Assembly (NCBI RefSeq): GCF_014077005.1
Contig: NZ_JACGVC010000053.1
Coordinates: 124,001 to 188,000 of the forward strand
Length of the DNA: 64,000 nt
Direction: 5' to 3'
Source of the DNA: Colwellia sp. MB3u-45
Lineage (GTDB): Bacteria > Pseudomonadota > Gammaproteobacteria > Enterobacterales > Alteromonadaceae
Positions within the stretch are counted from its first letter, which is position 1, and every line of letters begins with the position of its first letter. This document shows positions 37,011-47,028 of this stretch, piece after piece. The notes below the pieces were generated by a model. That model was not told the origin of the DNA and did not search any database. It saw only the letters and a program-made list of their open reading frames with translations. The translations under genes and the position numbers were made by a program.

Positions 37011-37415
37011 ATGATTAAACCCACAGCAATAGATCATATCGTATTACGCACAGTCCAATATCAGGCGCTTATTAACTTCTACTGCGAGGTTTTAGGTTGT
37101 GTTGTAGAGCGCACATTGCCAGACGATATCGGTTTAACTCAACTCCGTGCTGGCTCTGCGCTTATCGATATAGTTGATGTAAATGCCGCCTTAGGTAAAG
37201 CTGGCGGTCAAGCGCCACAAGCCACCGGCAACAACCTTGAGCACTTCTGCCTGCAAATAGAAAAATTTGATGAAAACGAATTAAAATCTTATCTCCAAGG
37301 TAAGGGAGTCGAGGTGGGTGAATTTGAAGAAAGATATGGCGCGCAAGGTATGGGCCGTTCACTCTATTTAAAAGATATTGCCGGCAATAACATTGAACTG
37401 TGTGCCGCTAGATAA
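37011..37415 (+). CDS. VOC (glyoxalase/bleomycin-resistance) superfamily protein
   Basis: A 134-residue protein made of the paired beta-alpha-beta-beta-beta units of the vicinal-oxygen-chelate fold. Likely metal ligands are His9 (AIDHIVLRT), His near 78 (NNLEHFCLQI) and Glu near 129 (GNNIELCAA). The pattern DHIVLRTVQYQALINFYCEVLGCVVER is typical of lactoylglutathione-lyase-like members of unassigned substrate. The ATG at 37011 is chosen because AAAGGA lies eight to thirteen bases upstream; a GTG at 36981 would add ten residues without a ribosome binding site. It is monocistronic. Confidence 0.85.
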   Translation: MIKPTAIDHIVLRTVQYQALINFYCEVLGCVVERTLPDDIGLTQLRAGSALIDIVDVNAALGKAGGQAPQATGNNLEHFCLQIEKFDENELKSYLQGKGVEVGEFEERYGAQGMGRSLYLKDIAGNNIELCAAR

Positions 37416-37978
37416 AATAAAGCGTTAAGAGCGATTAATGTTCAGGTGCTAGCCACGGCTGTATTGACGTTTCATCACCAATCAACAGCGGCAAGATTAA
37501 CGCTAAGACTGTCGTTTTATTATTGCAGCACGCGTTACTTTGTTAAATTTAGCGGCCAGACAAAAGTCGCGTACTCATCAAAGTAAAATGATGACAGATT
37601 TAATTTCGGCATCATTAATACCCTTCTCTTTATATCGATATAACTAATAACAATGCAGTTTTTTCACCTTCGATGACTCATTCGTCTGTACATTGAATAT
37701 CCCAGTGCTAAGCTCATTACATAACGAATGATGAGCTCATACCTGAGCGATTAACTGATTGTAGCAGGTTGAGGTTGAGGTTTAGGTTTAGTCGCGAGTT
37801 GAGCACAAACAATAAAAGCAAATTAAGTATTTGAAACCAGGTGAAGTAAGGCTTGAACATTTGCCATTCCAAGCCTAGCTGATGATAAATCAAATACTAT
37901 GATAAGTTTGCATGCTGTTTATCCCAAATTAGCAACATTTGAATATGTCTTACATGTAACCAACTTGGTATAGTGCAA
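37416..37978. other. Intergenic region before the giant kinase gene
   Basis: About 560 bases without a convincing gene in either direction. It contains a hexamer repeat at 37767-37790 (GGTTGA twice, GGTTTA twice). The kinase promoter should lie near the right end, where no strong -35/-10 pair is evident to me. Confidence 0.55.
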
Positions 37979-40900
37979 ATGATAAATTTTCAAGGCTACA
38001 AGGTTGTAAAGGAACAGCAAGAGGTTTCAAGCTCTGTACAAGTATTTATTGTAAAAAATGATAAAGAACAAAAATTTTTAGTTAAGTGCTTAAAAAAAAC
38101 AACGAATAACCAAGCGCTTGTTCGTTTTAAACATTGTTTAGCTTTACAAAGTCAATTGCCCGTCGAGCAACTAATCGCGCCGCTTGAAATTTACGACGAA
38201 GCACAATATTGCTACGCGTTACTACCTTTCTCGCCTCACACACGAACGCTGGCGGAATTGTCATTAACCCCCCTTTCATTAGCCAGTAAGTTACAGATTT
38301 CTATCAATATTTGTCAGCTTTATGCCCAGTTACATCAACTCGGTTTTATTGTGAATAACATTTGCCCTGAACATATTTATATCGATGAAAATTTTCAGCC
38401 GCTATTATACGATTTAAGTTTTGCGACAAAAATTTCTGCACTGCATAAAAAGACCGCTAACCTTAGTGTTGAACGACCTTATTTAGCCACATTAGCGCCT
38501 GAAGCTAGTGGCAGAATGAATCATGTTATTGAAGTTTACTCTGACTTTTACTCTATCGGTGCGAGCTTATTCAACTTATTTACTGGTCGCTTACCTTTTA
38601 TTTATGCGGATGAAATGGAGCTGGTGCATGCCCATATTGCCAAAACCCCCGCACTTGCCAACCAATACAATCAAGACCTACCCACAGCCATCGCCAAGAT
38701 ATTAGCGCGCTTATTAGAAAAAGAACCTTCCCAACGTTATCAAAGCGCGATTGGGCTTAAAGCAGACTTTGTTCATTGCGCTACTGACTTAAAAAACTTC
38801 GCCGAGGTTCGAGAGTTTACGCTGGGTAAAAAAGACTTCAGTAATAAACTCATTTTTTCAGCGGCTATTTTTGGCCGTGAACAAGAACAAGCTAGGTTAC
38901 TACAAGCTTTTAACTTTGTTGAGCAACATAAAAGTAGTCAAATCTGTTTGATCAACGGCCACTCTGGATCAGGAAAGTCTCGTCTTATTAAAGAGTTACA
39001 CCGACCTATTATTGAAAAAAAAGGCTATTGTGTTCAAGGTAAATACGAACAATATAAAAAAAACATTCCCTATTTTGCACTGATTCAAGCAACAACAGAA
39101 CTTATCGAGCAACTGCTGGGCGAGAGTGAAGCCAGCCTAAGCAACTGGAAAAAGATCTTTCTTAGCGCTTTACAAGGTAAGGGGCAATTATTGGTAGAAT
39201 TGGTGCCAGAACTAGCACTTATTATTGGCGTGCAACCCACTCTTGCGGAATTGCCAGCAGAAGAAACTCGCAACCGTTTTAACGCGACACTGGTCAATTT
39301 TTTACAAGCCTTTGGCCAGCAAAATAGCATTGTGACTATTTTTATTGATGATATGCAATGGGCTGATATCGCCAGTATCCAATTATTGCAGCATCTAGTC
39401 AGGGCTAAATATAGTACACATTTACTGCTGATTATTGCGTTTCGAGACAATGAGATAATTGCTACCCAACCATTAAATTCACTGTTAGAAGCGATAAAGC
39501 AAACACAGGCTTTTAATACCCAGATTAATTTATTAGCACTCGATGCTAGCACAATTAAACAATTTATTGCTGCGTCGCTGGCACTTAAGCCTGAAAAAAC
39601 ACAACAGTTAGTTGATATCGTTATTGAAAAAACGGCCGGTAATCCTTTCTATATTAAAGAATTTATTAAGTCTTTAAATCAACAAGGCATATTAACTAAA
39701 AATAAACAAAATTATTGGCATTGGGATGAGCAACTAACACACAAACTTGCGGCAACCGACAACGTGATTGAAATAATGGCGTTGCGGTTAACCCATGTTT
39801 CAAAAGCAGGTCAAAATATATTATACCATGCGGCATGTATTGGTAGCCTTGTCTCTGTGAGGTTATTAACCCAAGTGCTTGGCGTAACCGAGCAAGAGAT
39901 TGAACGAGAGTTACGGCCTTTAATTGCCGATGGTTTATTCATTGCTTATTCACAAGACCAGCAAATCGAAAGCTTAGAACAAGTTAAGTTTTCGCATGAT
40001 AAAATACAACAAAGCGCTTATTTGCTCACCAACCCGATCGAAAAAGCACTTATCCATTACAAAGTTGCCCAGTATTTTATCGCAGAGATAGCGACTAAAA
40101 CACCAAAAAAATTAACCACTGAAGAGAACATTTTTGCTTACATTGAGCATCTAAACTTAGCCTCATCTTTGTATATTGAACAGGGTAATGAAAAGTTATT
40201 AGCGCATTTTAATAATATTGCCGGTGAAAAATCTTTAGAAATAAACGACTACAATAGTGCACTTTATTACTTTGATCAGGCTGAAGACTATTTAGGTAAA
40301 CTGCATTGGCAGCAAGCATATGCTTTAAGCCTTCGCATCGTATTAGGCAAAGCCAATGCGCTATACTTCCTGCAAGCCTATGACGAAGGTAATTTACATT
40401 TTCAACAACACCATACGCTGATTCACGACGTGATTGATCAAGCAGGTTTTGCCAAAACTCAAGTGCTATCACTGATTGCACAAAACGAAATGCAAAAAGC
40501 CTTAGATTTAGGTATGACCACATTAGCAAGTCTCGCTATTAGACTGCCTCAAGCTAGCGAACCGCTGAATTACTTAGCCATAGAGCAACAATATCAGGAT
40601 GGCAAAATTACTGACCTGATTAACTTGCCCGCCATGACCGACAAACGTAAGTTGTTGGCCTTAGATATCCTTAACGCCATTCAAACACCGGCTTATTTAT
40701 TAAGCCCTGTAGCCTATATGCGTATGGCTTATACGGCACTTGAGTTATGTTTAACTGCGGGGATTTCTGCGCTAAGTGCGAAAGTATTTGCTAGCCATGG
40801 TTTAATATTATGTGGTGTATTCAGTCGTTTTGAAGCCGGCTCAGCTTTTGCCGCTTTAGCAAAAGAGGTTAATCAACAATATCCTTCTGAGCCTATTTAT

Positions 40901-43900
40901 GTCGAGCTTGAGTTTATTCATAAAGTCTCTATTGCTCATTGGACATCGCCACTGAGTATGACCTTAAAGCCATTAGAGGAAAACTTTTATCGTGGTATTG
41001 AGTGTGGCAGCATTGAGTATGCTTTTCACAGTGCATTACTTTATAGCATGCACTGTTTATTCAGTGGTAAAAACCTTGTTACCTGTCAAAAAACAATGGC
41101 TCGATATGCTGAGTTAATGGCAAGTAAAAAACAGCATTATCATCGTGTGATAATGCAAGTGTGGCGACAGTTAATTAGCAATTTACAAGATGAAAATGCC
41201 CAGGTGAAAAACTTACAAGGTGAGCACTTTGATGAGGTATTACAACTACCGATTTTAATGGTAACGCAAAATATTAACACGCTGTTTTGCTATCATTTAG
41301 CGGTGATGATCCAAGCCTATTTATTTAATAATATGACTCAAGCTCATGCACAAATGCTGCGGGCACAAGCTTATCTACATTCAGTTATTTCTTTATATCA
41401 TTTTGGTGAGTTTCATTTTTATGCTGCCTTAATCCGTGCTCAGTATTGTCGTCATAAAACCACTGAGCAACAAGACAGTAGTTATCATGAAAATATCGTA
41501 CAGATCAATACTAGCCTTGATCTAATGGCGCAATGGGCCAACAGTAGCCCAGACAATTATCGCCATAAAGAAAAACTTATCCGCGCTGAATTACAATTTT
41601 TGTTACAAGACAGCGCCGCATGGCAAAGTTACGATCAAGCTATTGCGCTGGCCAAGCAGTACTTAGCGCCTCATCATATTGCCTTAGCTAATGAACTGGC
41701 CGGCAATTACTGGTTAGCCGCCAATAAAAAGTCGCTAGCAACAGAATATTATCAGCAAGCTGTTAATGGCTATCAAGTTTGGGGAGCCAAGCATAAAGCG
41801 CAACAATTATTAACCTTGCGCCAATCACTGTTAAGTGCACAAGGTCATGACCGCGATAACCTGCCCAGTGCTCAACAGCACAATAGTGCCCAAGTGTTTG
41901 ATCTGGCCTCAGTGCTAAAAGCCTCTGAAACCTTAAGTGGTGAAGTCGACTTATCCGCATTTTTACACCGAATGATGGCTATCATTATTGAAAACGCTGG
42001 CGCACAAAGTGGCGCTTTATTATTGCAAAGTGATGGTATTTTAAATATCGAAGTCGCCTTGTCTCGTGATGGTATTGCCAATACCCAACAGCAACTGTTG
42101 CCTTACTCGATTATTAACTTGGTTTCTCGCACCCTAAAAGCGCAAGTATTAACGCATCTCAATGTTCAAGAGCATTTTTTATTAGATCCTTACTTTGCAG
42201 CTCATCAGCCCAAATCAATGCTCTGTTTTCCCAGTATAGTCAAAGGCAATTTACAAGGTATTGTCTACCTTGAACATTACGATATTGCAGGCGTATTTAA
42301 TGATGAACGGGTTAATGTCCTGCAGCTGCTTGCTAATCAAACCGCTATTTCGTTTGATAATGCCAAACTGTACCAGCTAATACTCAATTACAGTCGAAAT
42401 CTTGAAGATCAAATTTATCAACGTACCAAAGAATTGGCCGCAGAAAAAATTAAAGCAGAACAAGCCAGCCAGGCTAAATCTAATTTTTTAGCCAATATGA
42501 GCCACGAGATCAGAACACCCATGAACGCGGTCATTGGTTTAAGTCAATTAGCTTTGCGCACCCAACTGTCAGTAACACAACAAGATTATTTAGAGAAAAT
42601 ACAAGACTCCTCCACATCATTATTAGCTTTAATTAACGACATTTTAGATTTTTCAAAAATAGAAGCCGAAAAACTCACCCTAGAGTGCATTGCGTTTTCT
42701 CTACCCGAAATACTGCAACGTGTGGTTAATATTTGTAGCCTAAAAGTGCATGAAAAAGGTGTAGAGTTTGTTATTGATATCGCCGCCAACGTCCCAAAAA
42801 TAGTTAAAGGTGATCCACTGCGTTTACAACAGGTGATCGTTAATTTGGCTAATAATGCTTTGAAGTTTACTCATGTGGGCTCTATTAATATCTGCATTGA
42901 AAAGCACAGTGAAAATAGTCAAACAACCTGCCTAAAATTTTCGGTACACGACACCGGCATAGGCATGAGCCAGCAACAGCAACAAGGCTTATTTCAATCA
43001 TTTAGCCAAGCCGACGATTCAGTCACCCGTAAATACGGTGGTACGGGTTTAGGTTTAGCTATAAGTAAACAATTAACCGAGCTAATGCATGGCGAAATTT
43101 CACTGAAGAGTGAACTCAATGTTGGCTCAACCTTCAGCTTTACCGCACGCTTTGAACAGGCTCAACAAGTGGCTGACATTATGCCAACCATCAACCGACA
43201 AGTGCTATCTAAGTTAAAAGTTTTAGTTGCCGATGATAACGATATCGCCAGAAAAGTATTAATCAAAGCGTTAGCTGATATTGAAATTTATGCCGATGGG
43301 GTCGAAAACGGTGCACAAGCATTAGCGGCGGTATGCTCTGCACAACAAACTAACACCCCCTATGATATGGTCATGATGGATTGGAAGATGCCTAATATGG
43401 ATGGCATCCAAGCAGCAAAGCATATTCAAGCACAAATAAAGAAAAAATTGCCTCATATATTAATGGTTTCTGCCTTTGATAAAGACGAAGCAAAAGCTTT
43501 AGCCGTTAATACGGGTATTGAACAATTTCTTGAAAAACCGATTAATCCATCGGCATTAACTAAGGTCATTGTTGAATTATTAAACACAGAGAGCGAATAT
43601 ATTCTTGTGGAAAAAATCCAGCCAGAACTCATAGTCCCCAATTTAAGTGCCTATAGCGTCTTATTGGTTGAAGATAATATGATCAACCAACAAGTGGCAA
43701 AAGAGTTTCTAGCCGACACAAAAATCACCGTAGCATGTGCCGAAAATGGCCTTGTTGCCTTAGAAAAGTTGGCCACTCAAAGATTTGACTTAATCTTGAT
43801 GGATATTCAAATGCCAGAAATGGACGGTTTAACCGCAACGAAAGAAATTCGTCGAACGCTAACATTACAAGACTTGCCGATTATTGCTATGACCGCACAC

Positions 43901-44677
43901 GCGATGAAAGGCGATATAGAAAAAAGTATCGCTGCCGGCATGAACCTACACCTGACCAAACCTATTGATCCTGAATTATTATACCAAACACTCAAGCAGT
44001 ATTTAGTTAAGCCAAACGCTGCTATCAAGCATAAGCCAGCTAACTCAGCGCAATCGAGTAACACTCAGGAAAAATTAGCTAAACTTCGTCAAACTACTAT
44101 TTTAGCGGTTGATGACGCGGTTAAAAAGCTGCAAGGCAAAGAAAGTCTTTATACTGAATTGATCTATGACTTTTGGTTAAATTATCAAGTACTGGCAAAA
44201 GTCATGGTGCAATTTTATCACTTGGAGCAAACAGACGTTCTTTATCGCAGTGCGCACTCGTTAAAATCAACCGCACGATATATTGGTGCGGTTGCATTGG
44301 CGGCAAGTGCTAGTGCCTTGGAAAACGAAATTCATCATCAAGGTCAAGATATTAAATTAAAACTCAACCAAGTTACTGCAGATTTAGACGTTATTATTGG
44401 ACAATTAAATAGTATTTATCATTCGTTAATATTAGCGAAAAATGACCAGCCCCTTAACCACCAAAAAGTGAAGGAAATTATAGTAAAATTAAAGCCTTAC
44501 TTAATATCTGCTAACATTAAATCACAAGACATTAGCCAACAGTTAATGGAGCTTAGCGATCAAACACCTTACTATCAGCAGACAGTTAACATCCAAACAT
44601 TAGTCAACAACTTTGACTTTGATGAAGCTTTAGCGGCATTATTAACATTAGAGCAAAAAATAAGCAACGCCAACTAG
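37979..44677 (+). CDS. Giant hybrid signalling protein: kinase-like domain, ATPase, GAF, histidine kinase, two receivers, HPt
   Basis: About 2232 residues, of the family annotated as trifunctional serine/threonine kinase, ATP-binding protein and sensor histidine kinase. Order: Ser/Thr-kinase-like domain (about 5-265); AAA/AAA16-type ATPase (about 295-600) with Walker A GHSGSGKS and Walker B IFIDDMQWAD; a long helical-repeat region (about 680-1290); GAF (about 1320-1465); coiled coil; HisKA with the phospho-His in MSHEIRTPMNAV (near 1508); HATPase with NLANNALKFTH, DTGIGM and GTGLGLAI; receiver 1 (VMMDWKMPNMDG); receiver 2 (ILMDIQMPEMDG); and HPt with His in RSAHSLKSTARYIGA (near 2092). All relay residues look intact. 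The kinase-like head has lost key residues (VNN where relatives have HKD, no glycine loop). No membrane segment is seen. ATG at 37979 is used; GTG two codons earlier is possible. A receiver-GGDEF gene follows after 18 bases. Confidence 0.9.
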   Translation: MINFQGYKVVKEQQEVSSSVQVFIVKNDKEQKFLVKCLKKTTNNQALVRFKHCLALQSQLPVEQLIAPLEIYDEAQYCYALLPFSPHTRTLAELSLTPLSLASKLQISINICQLYAQLHQLGFIVNNICPEHIYIDENFQPLLYDLSFATKISALHKKTANLSVERPYLATLAPEASGRMNHVIEVYSDFYSIGASLFNLFTGRLPFIYADEMELVHAHIAKTPALANQYNQDLPTAIAKILARLLEKEPSQRYQSAIGLKADFVHCATDLKNFAEVREFTLGKKDFSNKLIFSAAIFGREQEQARLLQAFNFVEQHKSSQICLINGHSGSGKSRLIKELHRPIIEKKGYCVQGKYEQYKKNIPYFALIQATTELIEQLLGESEASLSNWKKIFLSALQGKGQLLVELVPELALIIGVQPTLAELPAEETRNRFNATLVNFLQAFGQQNSIVTIFIDDMQWADIASIQLLQHLVRAKYSTHLLLIIAFRDNEIIATQPLNSLLEAIKQTQAFNTQINLLALDASTIKQFIAASLALKPEKTQQLVDIVIEKTAGNPFYIKEFIKSLNQQGILTKNKQNYWHWDEQLTHKLAATDNVIEIMALRLTHVSKAGQNILYHAACIGSLVSVRLLTQVLGVTEQEIERELRPLIADGLFIAYSQDQQIESLEQVKFSHDKIQQSAYLLTNPIEKALIHYKVAQYFIAEIATKTPKKLTTEENIFAYIEHLNLASSLYIEQGNEKLLAHFNNIAGEKSLEINDYNSALYYFDQAEDYLGKLHWQQAYALSLRIVLGKANALYFLQAYDEGNLHFQQHHTLIHDVIDQAGFAKTQVLSLIAQNEMQKALDLGMTTLASLAIRLPQASEPLNYLAIEQQYQDGKITDLINLPAMTDKRKLLALDILNAIQTPAYLLSPVAYMRMAYTALELCLTAGISALSAKVFASHGLILCGVFSRFEAGSAFAALAKEVNQQYPSEPIYVELEFIHKVSIAHWTSPLSMTLKPLEENFYRGIECGSIEYAFHSALLYSMHCLFSGKNLVTCQKTMARYAELMASKKQHYHRVIMQVWRQLISNLQDENAQVKNLQGEHFDEVLQLPILMVTQNINTLFCYHLAVMIQAYLFNNMTQAHAQMLRAQAYLHSVISLYHFGEFHFYAALIRAQYCRHKTTEQQDSSYHENIVQINTSLDLMAQWANSSPDNYRHKEKLIRAELQFLLQDSAAWQSYDQAIALAKQYLAPHHIALANELAGNYWLAANKKSLATEYYQQAVNGYQVWGAKHKAQQLLTLRQSLLSAQGHDRDNLPSAQQHNSAQVFDLASVLKASETLSGEVDLSAFLHRMMAIIIENAGAQSGALLLQSDGILNIEVALSRDGIANTQQQLLPYSIINLVSRTLKAQVLTHLNVQEHFLLDPYFAAHQPKSMLCFPSIVKGNLQGIVYLEHYDIAGVFNDERVNVLQLLANQTAISFDNAKLYQLILNYSRNLEDQIYQRTKELAAEKIKAEQASQAKSNFLANMSHEIRTPMNAVIGLSQLALRTQLSVTQQDYLEKIQDSSTSLLALINDILDFSKIEAEKLTLECIAFSLPEILQRVVNICSLKVHEKGVEFVIDIAANVPKIVKGDPLRLQQVIVNLANNALKFTHVGSINICIEKHSENSQTTCLKFSVHDTGIGMSQQQQQGLFQSFSQADDSVTRKYGGTGLGLAISKQLTELMHGEISLKSELNVGSTFSFTARFEQAQQVADIMPTINRQVLSKLKVLVADDNDIARKVLIKALADIEIYADGVENGAQALAAVCSAQQTNTPYDMVMMDWKMPNMDGIQAAKHIQAQIKKKLPHILMVSAFDKDEAKALAVNTGIEQFLEKPINPSALTKVIVELLNTESEYILVEKIQPELIVPNLSAYSVLLVEDNMINQQVAKEFLADTKITVACAENGLVALEKLATQRFDLILMDIQMPEMDGLTATKEIRRTLTLQDLPIIAMTAHAMKGDIEKSIAAGMNLHLTKPIDPELLYQTLKQYLVKPNAAIKHKPANSAQSSNTQEKLAKLRQTTILAVDDAVKKLQGKESLYTELIYDFWLNYQVLAKVMVQFYHLEQTDVLYRSAHSLKSTARYIGAVALAASASALENEIHHQGQDIKLKLNQVTADLDVIIGQLNSIYHSLILAKNDQPLNHQKVKEIIVKLKPYLISANIKSQDISQQLMELSDQTPYYQQTVNIQTLVNNFDFDEALAALLTLEQKISNAN

Positions 44678-44695
44678 CTTAGGTATAGAAATATA

Positions 44696-45649
44696 ATGCA
44701 ATCACTCAACAAGGAAGAAGGCCGTAGGGCGCATGAACAAAGCTATACGCTATTGTGTATTGACGATGAGAGCGTTAACTTAAAAGTATTAGCATCAATC
44801 TTCAAAGATCACTACAACGTGGTGGCTTGTAAAAGTGCTAAACAAGGTTTTCAACTCGCTTTGCAGGAAAACCCTGATATTATTTTGCTTGATGTACTGA
44901 TGCCAGAAGAAAACGGTTTTGAGCTTATGGCAAAGCTAAAAAAACACCCTCAGTTAGCCAGTATTCCCGTTATTTTTATTACCGGTTTACAAGAGGTAGA
45001 AGATGAAGAAAAAGCTTTAATGCTCGGCGCTTGTGACTATATTCAAAAGCCCTTTAACTACAGTATTGTGAGGGCAAGGGTTAACACGCATTTAGAAATT
45101 ATTCGTCAACGTAATTTATTGCAAAGATTTGCATTATTCGACAGTTTGACCGAGTTACCCAATCGCCGAAAATGGCTGCAAGACAGCACTGAAAGTTGGC
45201 TAACTGCTCAGCATGCTCAAACTGCTATGGTGTATGGCATTATCGATGTTGACCACTTTAAAAAATACAATGATCATTATGGTCACCAACAAGGTGATGT
45301 GGTTTTACGTAAAATTGCTCAAACCATTAAACGCAACTTATACCATTATAATGGCGCTATTTTTCGCTGTGGTGGTGAAGAGTTTTATTTTTATTTTCCT
45401 GTGGTTCTAAACTGTAAAGCCTCAACCGTGCTGGCTGTTTGTCTTAACAGCATAACTGAGCTCGCTATTGAACATCTCGCGGTGAACACGATTGGCCATG
45501 TTTCGGTAAGTATCGGCGCTATACAAGTCATTCCTCATAAAAATACCAGCATTGAGCAAATTATGCAGCAAGCTGATGAAAGGCTATATTTAGTTAAAAA
45601 AGACACTCGAAATGCTTTTAACCTGCTCGAACTTGATCAAAGCAATTAG
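44696..45649 (+). CDS. Response regulator with diguanylate cyclase (receiver-GGDEF)
   Basis: A 317-residue cytosolic protein. The receiver (about residues 17-130) has LLCIDDESVN, the phospho-acceptor in IILLDVLMPEENG and the Lys in YIQKPFN. The GGDEF domain (about 145-310) has DSLTELPNRRKW, the metal-binding DVDHFKKYNDHYGHQQGD and the active-site variant CGGEEF, so synthesis of c-di-GMP is expected. The product-inhibition site is not conserved: the RxxD position before GGEEF reads HYNG. It starts 18 bases after the giant hybrid kinase gene and is almost certainly its phosphorelay output, in the manner of PleD/WspR-type regulators; this link is inferred from position. Confidence 0.92.
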   Translation: MQSLNKEEGRRAHEQSYTLLCIDDESVNLKVLASIFKDHYNVVACKSAKQGFQLALQENPDIILLDVLMPEENGFELMAKLKKHPQLASIPVIFITGLQEVEDEEKALMLGACDYIQKPFNYSIVRARVNTHLEIIRQRNLLQRFALFDSLTELPNRRKWLQDSTESWLTAQHAQTAMVYGIIDVDHFKKYNDHYGHQQGDVVLRKIAQTIKRNLYHYNGAIFRCGGEEFYFYFPVVLNCKASTVLAVCLNSITELAIEHLAVNTIGHVSVSIGAIQVIPHKNTSIEQIMQQADERLYLVKKDTRNAFNLLELDQSN

Positions 45650-45844
45650 CAAATACCGCTCGACATTGCCTGATTCAAGCAAAAAACATCAGGCATTGCC
45701 AAGACAAATTAATGGGCAACCTGCCAGATTTTAGTTATAGTGCGCGTCATTAACACTGACTACGCCAATTGAAATAGTGCGCAATTCATGACAGTAATTG
45801 GCCTTACTAGTAGCTGTTACTTACTCAGCTACCAAGGATAAATT

Positions 45845-46468
45845 GTGACAACTAAAGGCAACCTTTTCATTCTATCTGCCCCTAGTGGCGCAGGTAAATC
45901 GAGTTTAATCTCCGCTTTACTTAAACAAACATCAGCAAGACCCATGCAAGTGTCTGTTTCACACACAACACGCGATCCTCGTCCCGGTGAAGTCGATGGT
46001 CAACACTATCACTTTGTGAGCGAAGAGCAATTTAAAGGTGCCATTGCGGATAAACACTTTTACGAATACGCCGCCGTGTTTGGTAACTTCTATGGCACCA
46101 GTGAAATAGCGATAGATCAACAGCTTGCACAAGGCATTGATGTTTTTCTAGATATTGACTGGCAAGGTGCACAGCAAGTTAGAATAAAGAAACCAGACGT
46201 AACCACCATCTTTATTAGCCCACCATCAAAACAAGCATTAGAAGAGCGCTTGCGTGGCCGTGGCCAAGACAGTGAAGAGGTTATTCAAGCACGCATGGCG
46301 CAAGCAAAAGCAGAATGTTCACACTATCAAGAATTTGACTACATTATTATCAATGATGATTTTCAGCAAGCCTTAACGGACCTGACTACAGTAGTAAACA
46401 ATCAGCGTTTAAAGCGCAGTCAACAAGTTTGCCAGCACCAAGGCTTATTTGCAGAATTATTAGCGTAG
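45845..46468 (+). CDS. gmk: Guanylate kinase
   Basis: A 207-residue cytosolic enzyme converting GMP and ATP to GDP and ADP. The P-loop is [12 protein letters not shown] near residue 10, and the GMP-binding residues are in [22 protein letters not shown] and [16 protein letters not shown] at 45845 is the start, with AAGGA ending about six bases upstream; the product then begins [19 protein letters not shown] as in other Gmk proteins. It opens the gmk-rpoZ-spoT-ridA-trmH-recG block, which has a standard order. Confidence 0.97.
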   Translation: MTTKGNLFILSAPSGAGKSSLISALLKQTSARPMQVSVSHTTRDPRPGEVDGQHYHFVSEEQFKGAIADKHFYEYAAVFGNFYGTSEIAIDQQLAQGIDVFLDIDWQGAQQVRIKKPDVTTIFISPPSKQALEERLRGRGQDSEEVIQARMAQAKAECSHYQEFDYIIINDDFQQALTDLTTVVNNQRLKRSQQVCQHQGLFAELLA

Positions 46469-46542
46469 AGCGCTTGCTTACTTACCGTTAGATCAAGTAA
46501 ACTACGCGACTATTTTATAAATTTAATTGCTGGAGTGACCAA

Positions 46543-46818
46543 ATGGCTCGCGTAACTGTTGAAGATGCCGTAGAAAAAGTCGGTAACCGTTTTGATTTGG
46601 TGCTAATTGCATCTCGTCGTGCTCGTCAAATTGCTACGGGCGGAAAAGACCCATTGGTTGATCCTGAAAATGACAAACCAACAGTAATAGCTTTGCGTGA
46701 AATCGAAGCCGGTCTTATCACCACTGCAGTAATGGACAAGTCTGATCGTCATGAACAAGTACAACAAGATGATGAAGAATTAGACAAGATTGCAGCCATT
46801 GTTGGTGGTAATCAATAA
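46543..46818 (+). CDS. rpoZ: DNA-directed RNA polymerase omega subunit
   Basis: A 91-residue protein with the omega signature [34 protein letters not shown]. It helps assemble the beta' subunit and takes part in ppGpp binding by RNA polymerase, which suits its place before spoT. It starts 74 bases after gmk with TGGAGTG ahead of the ATG. A strong terminator follows, so read-through or a separate promoter is needed for spoT. Confidence 0.97.
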   Translation: MARVTVEDAVEKVGNRFDLVLIASRRARQIATGGKDPLVDPENDKPTVIALREIEAGLITTAVMDKSDRHEQVQQDDEELDKIAAIVGGNQ

Positions 46819-46850
46819 TATTCGCTTACGTTTAACGTTAATTGCGACAT

Positions 46851-46892
46851 AAAAAACGCGTAAATTACCTCACAGTAATTTACGCGTTTTTT
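46851..46892 (+). terminator. Strong terminator between rpoZ and spoT
   Basis: An 18-bp perfect stem (AAAAAACGCGTAAATTAC and its complement) with a 6-base loop and T-run, 32 bases after the rpoZ stop codon. Confidence 0.9.
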
Positions 46893-47028
46893 ATTATCTG
46901 TTAAGTTTGAGTAAATTAATAATAAAAATTCGTGCTAGCGCGCTTAAACATTGGCATAGCGGCAAAATAATCGTATTCTAAACCTATTGCTAAAAGCTGA
47001 GCCACTCTCATCATTAAGGAATTACTGA

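Noticed and set aside
37767-37790. Hexamer repeat considered as telomeric or linear-replicon end
   Set aside because: Only four copies in the middle of chromosomal DNA, with normal genes on both sides.
39085-39552. 155-codon frame opposite the giant kinase gene
   Set aside because: Antisense to the ATPase domain with intact Walker motifs; no supporting signals.
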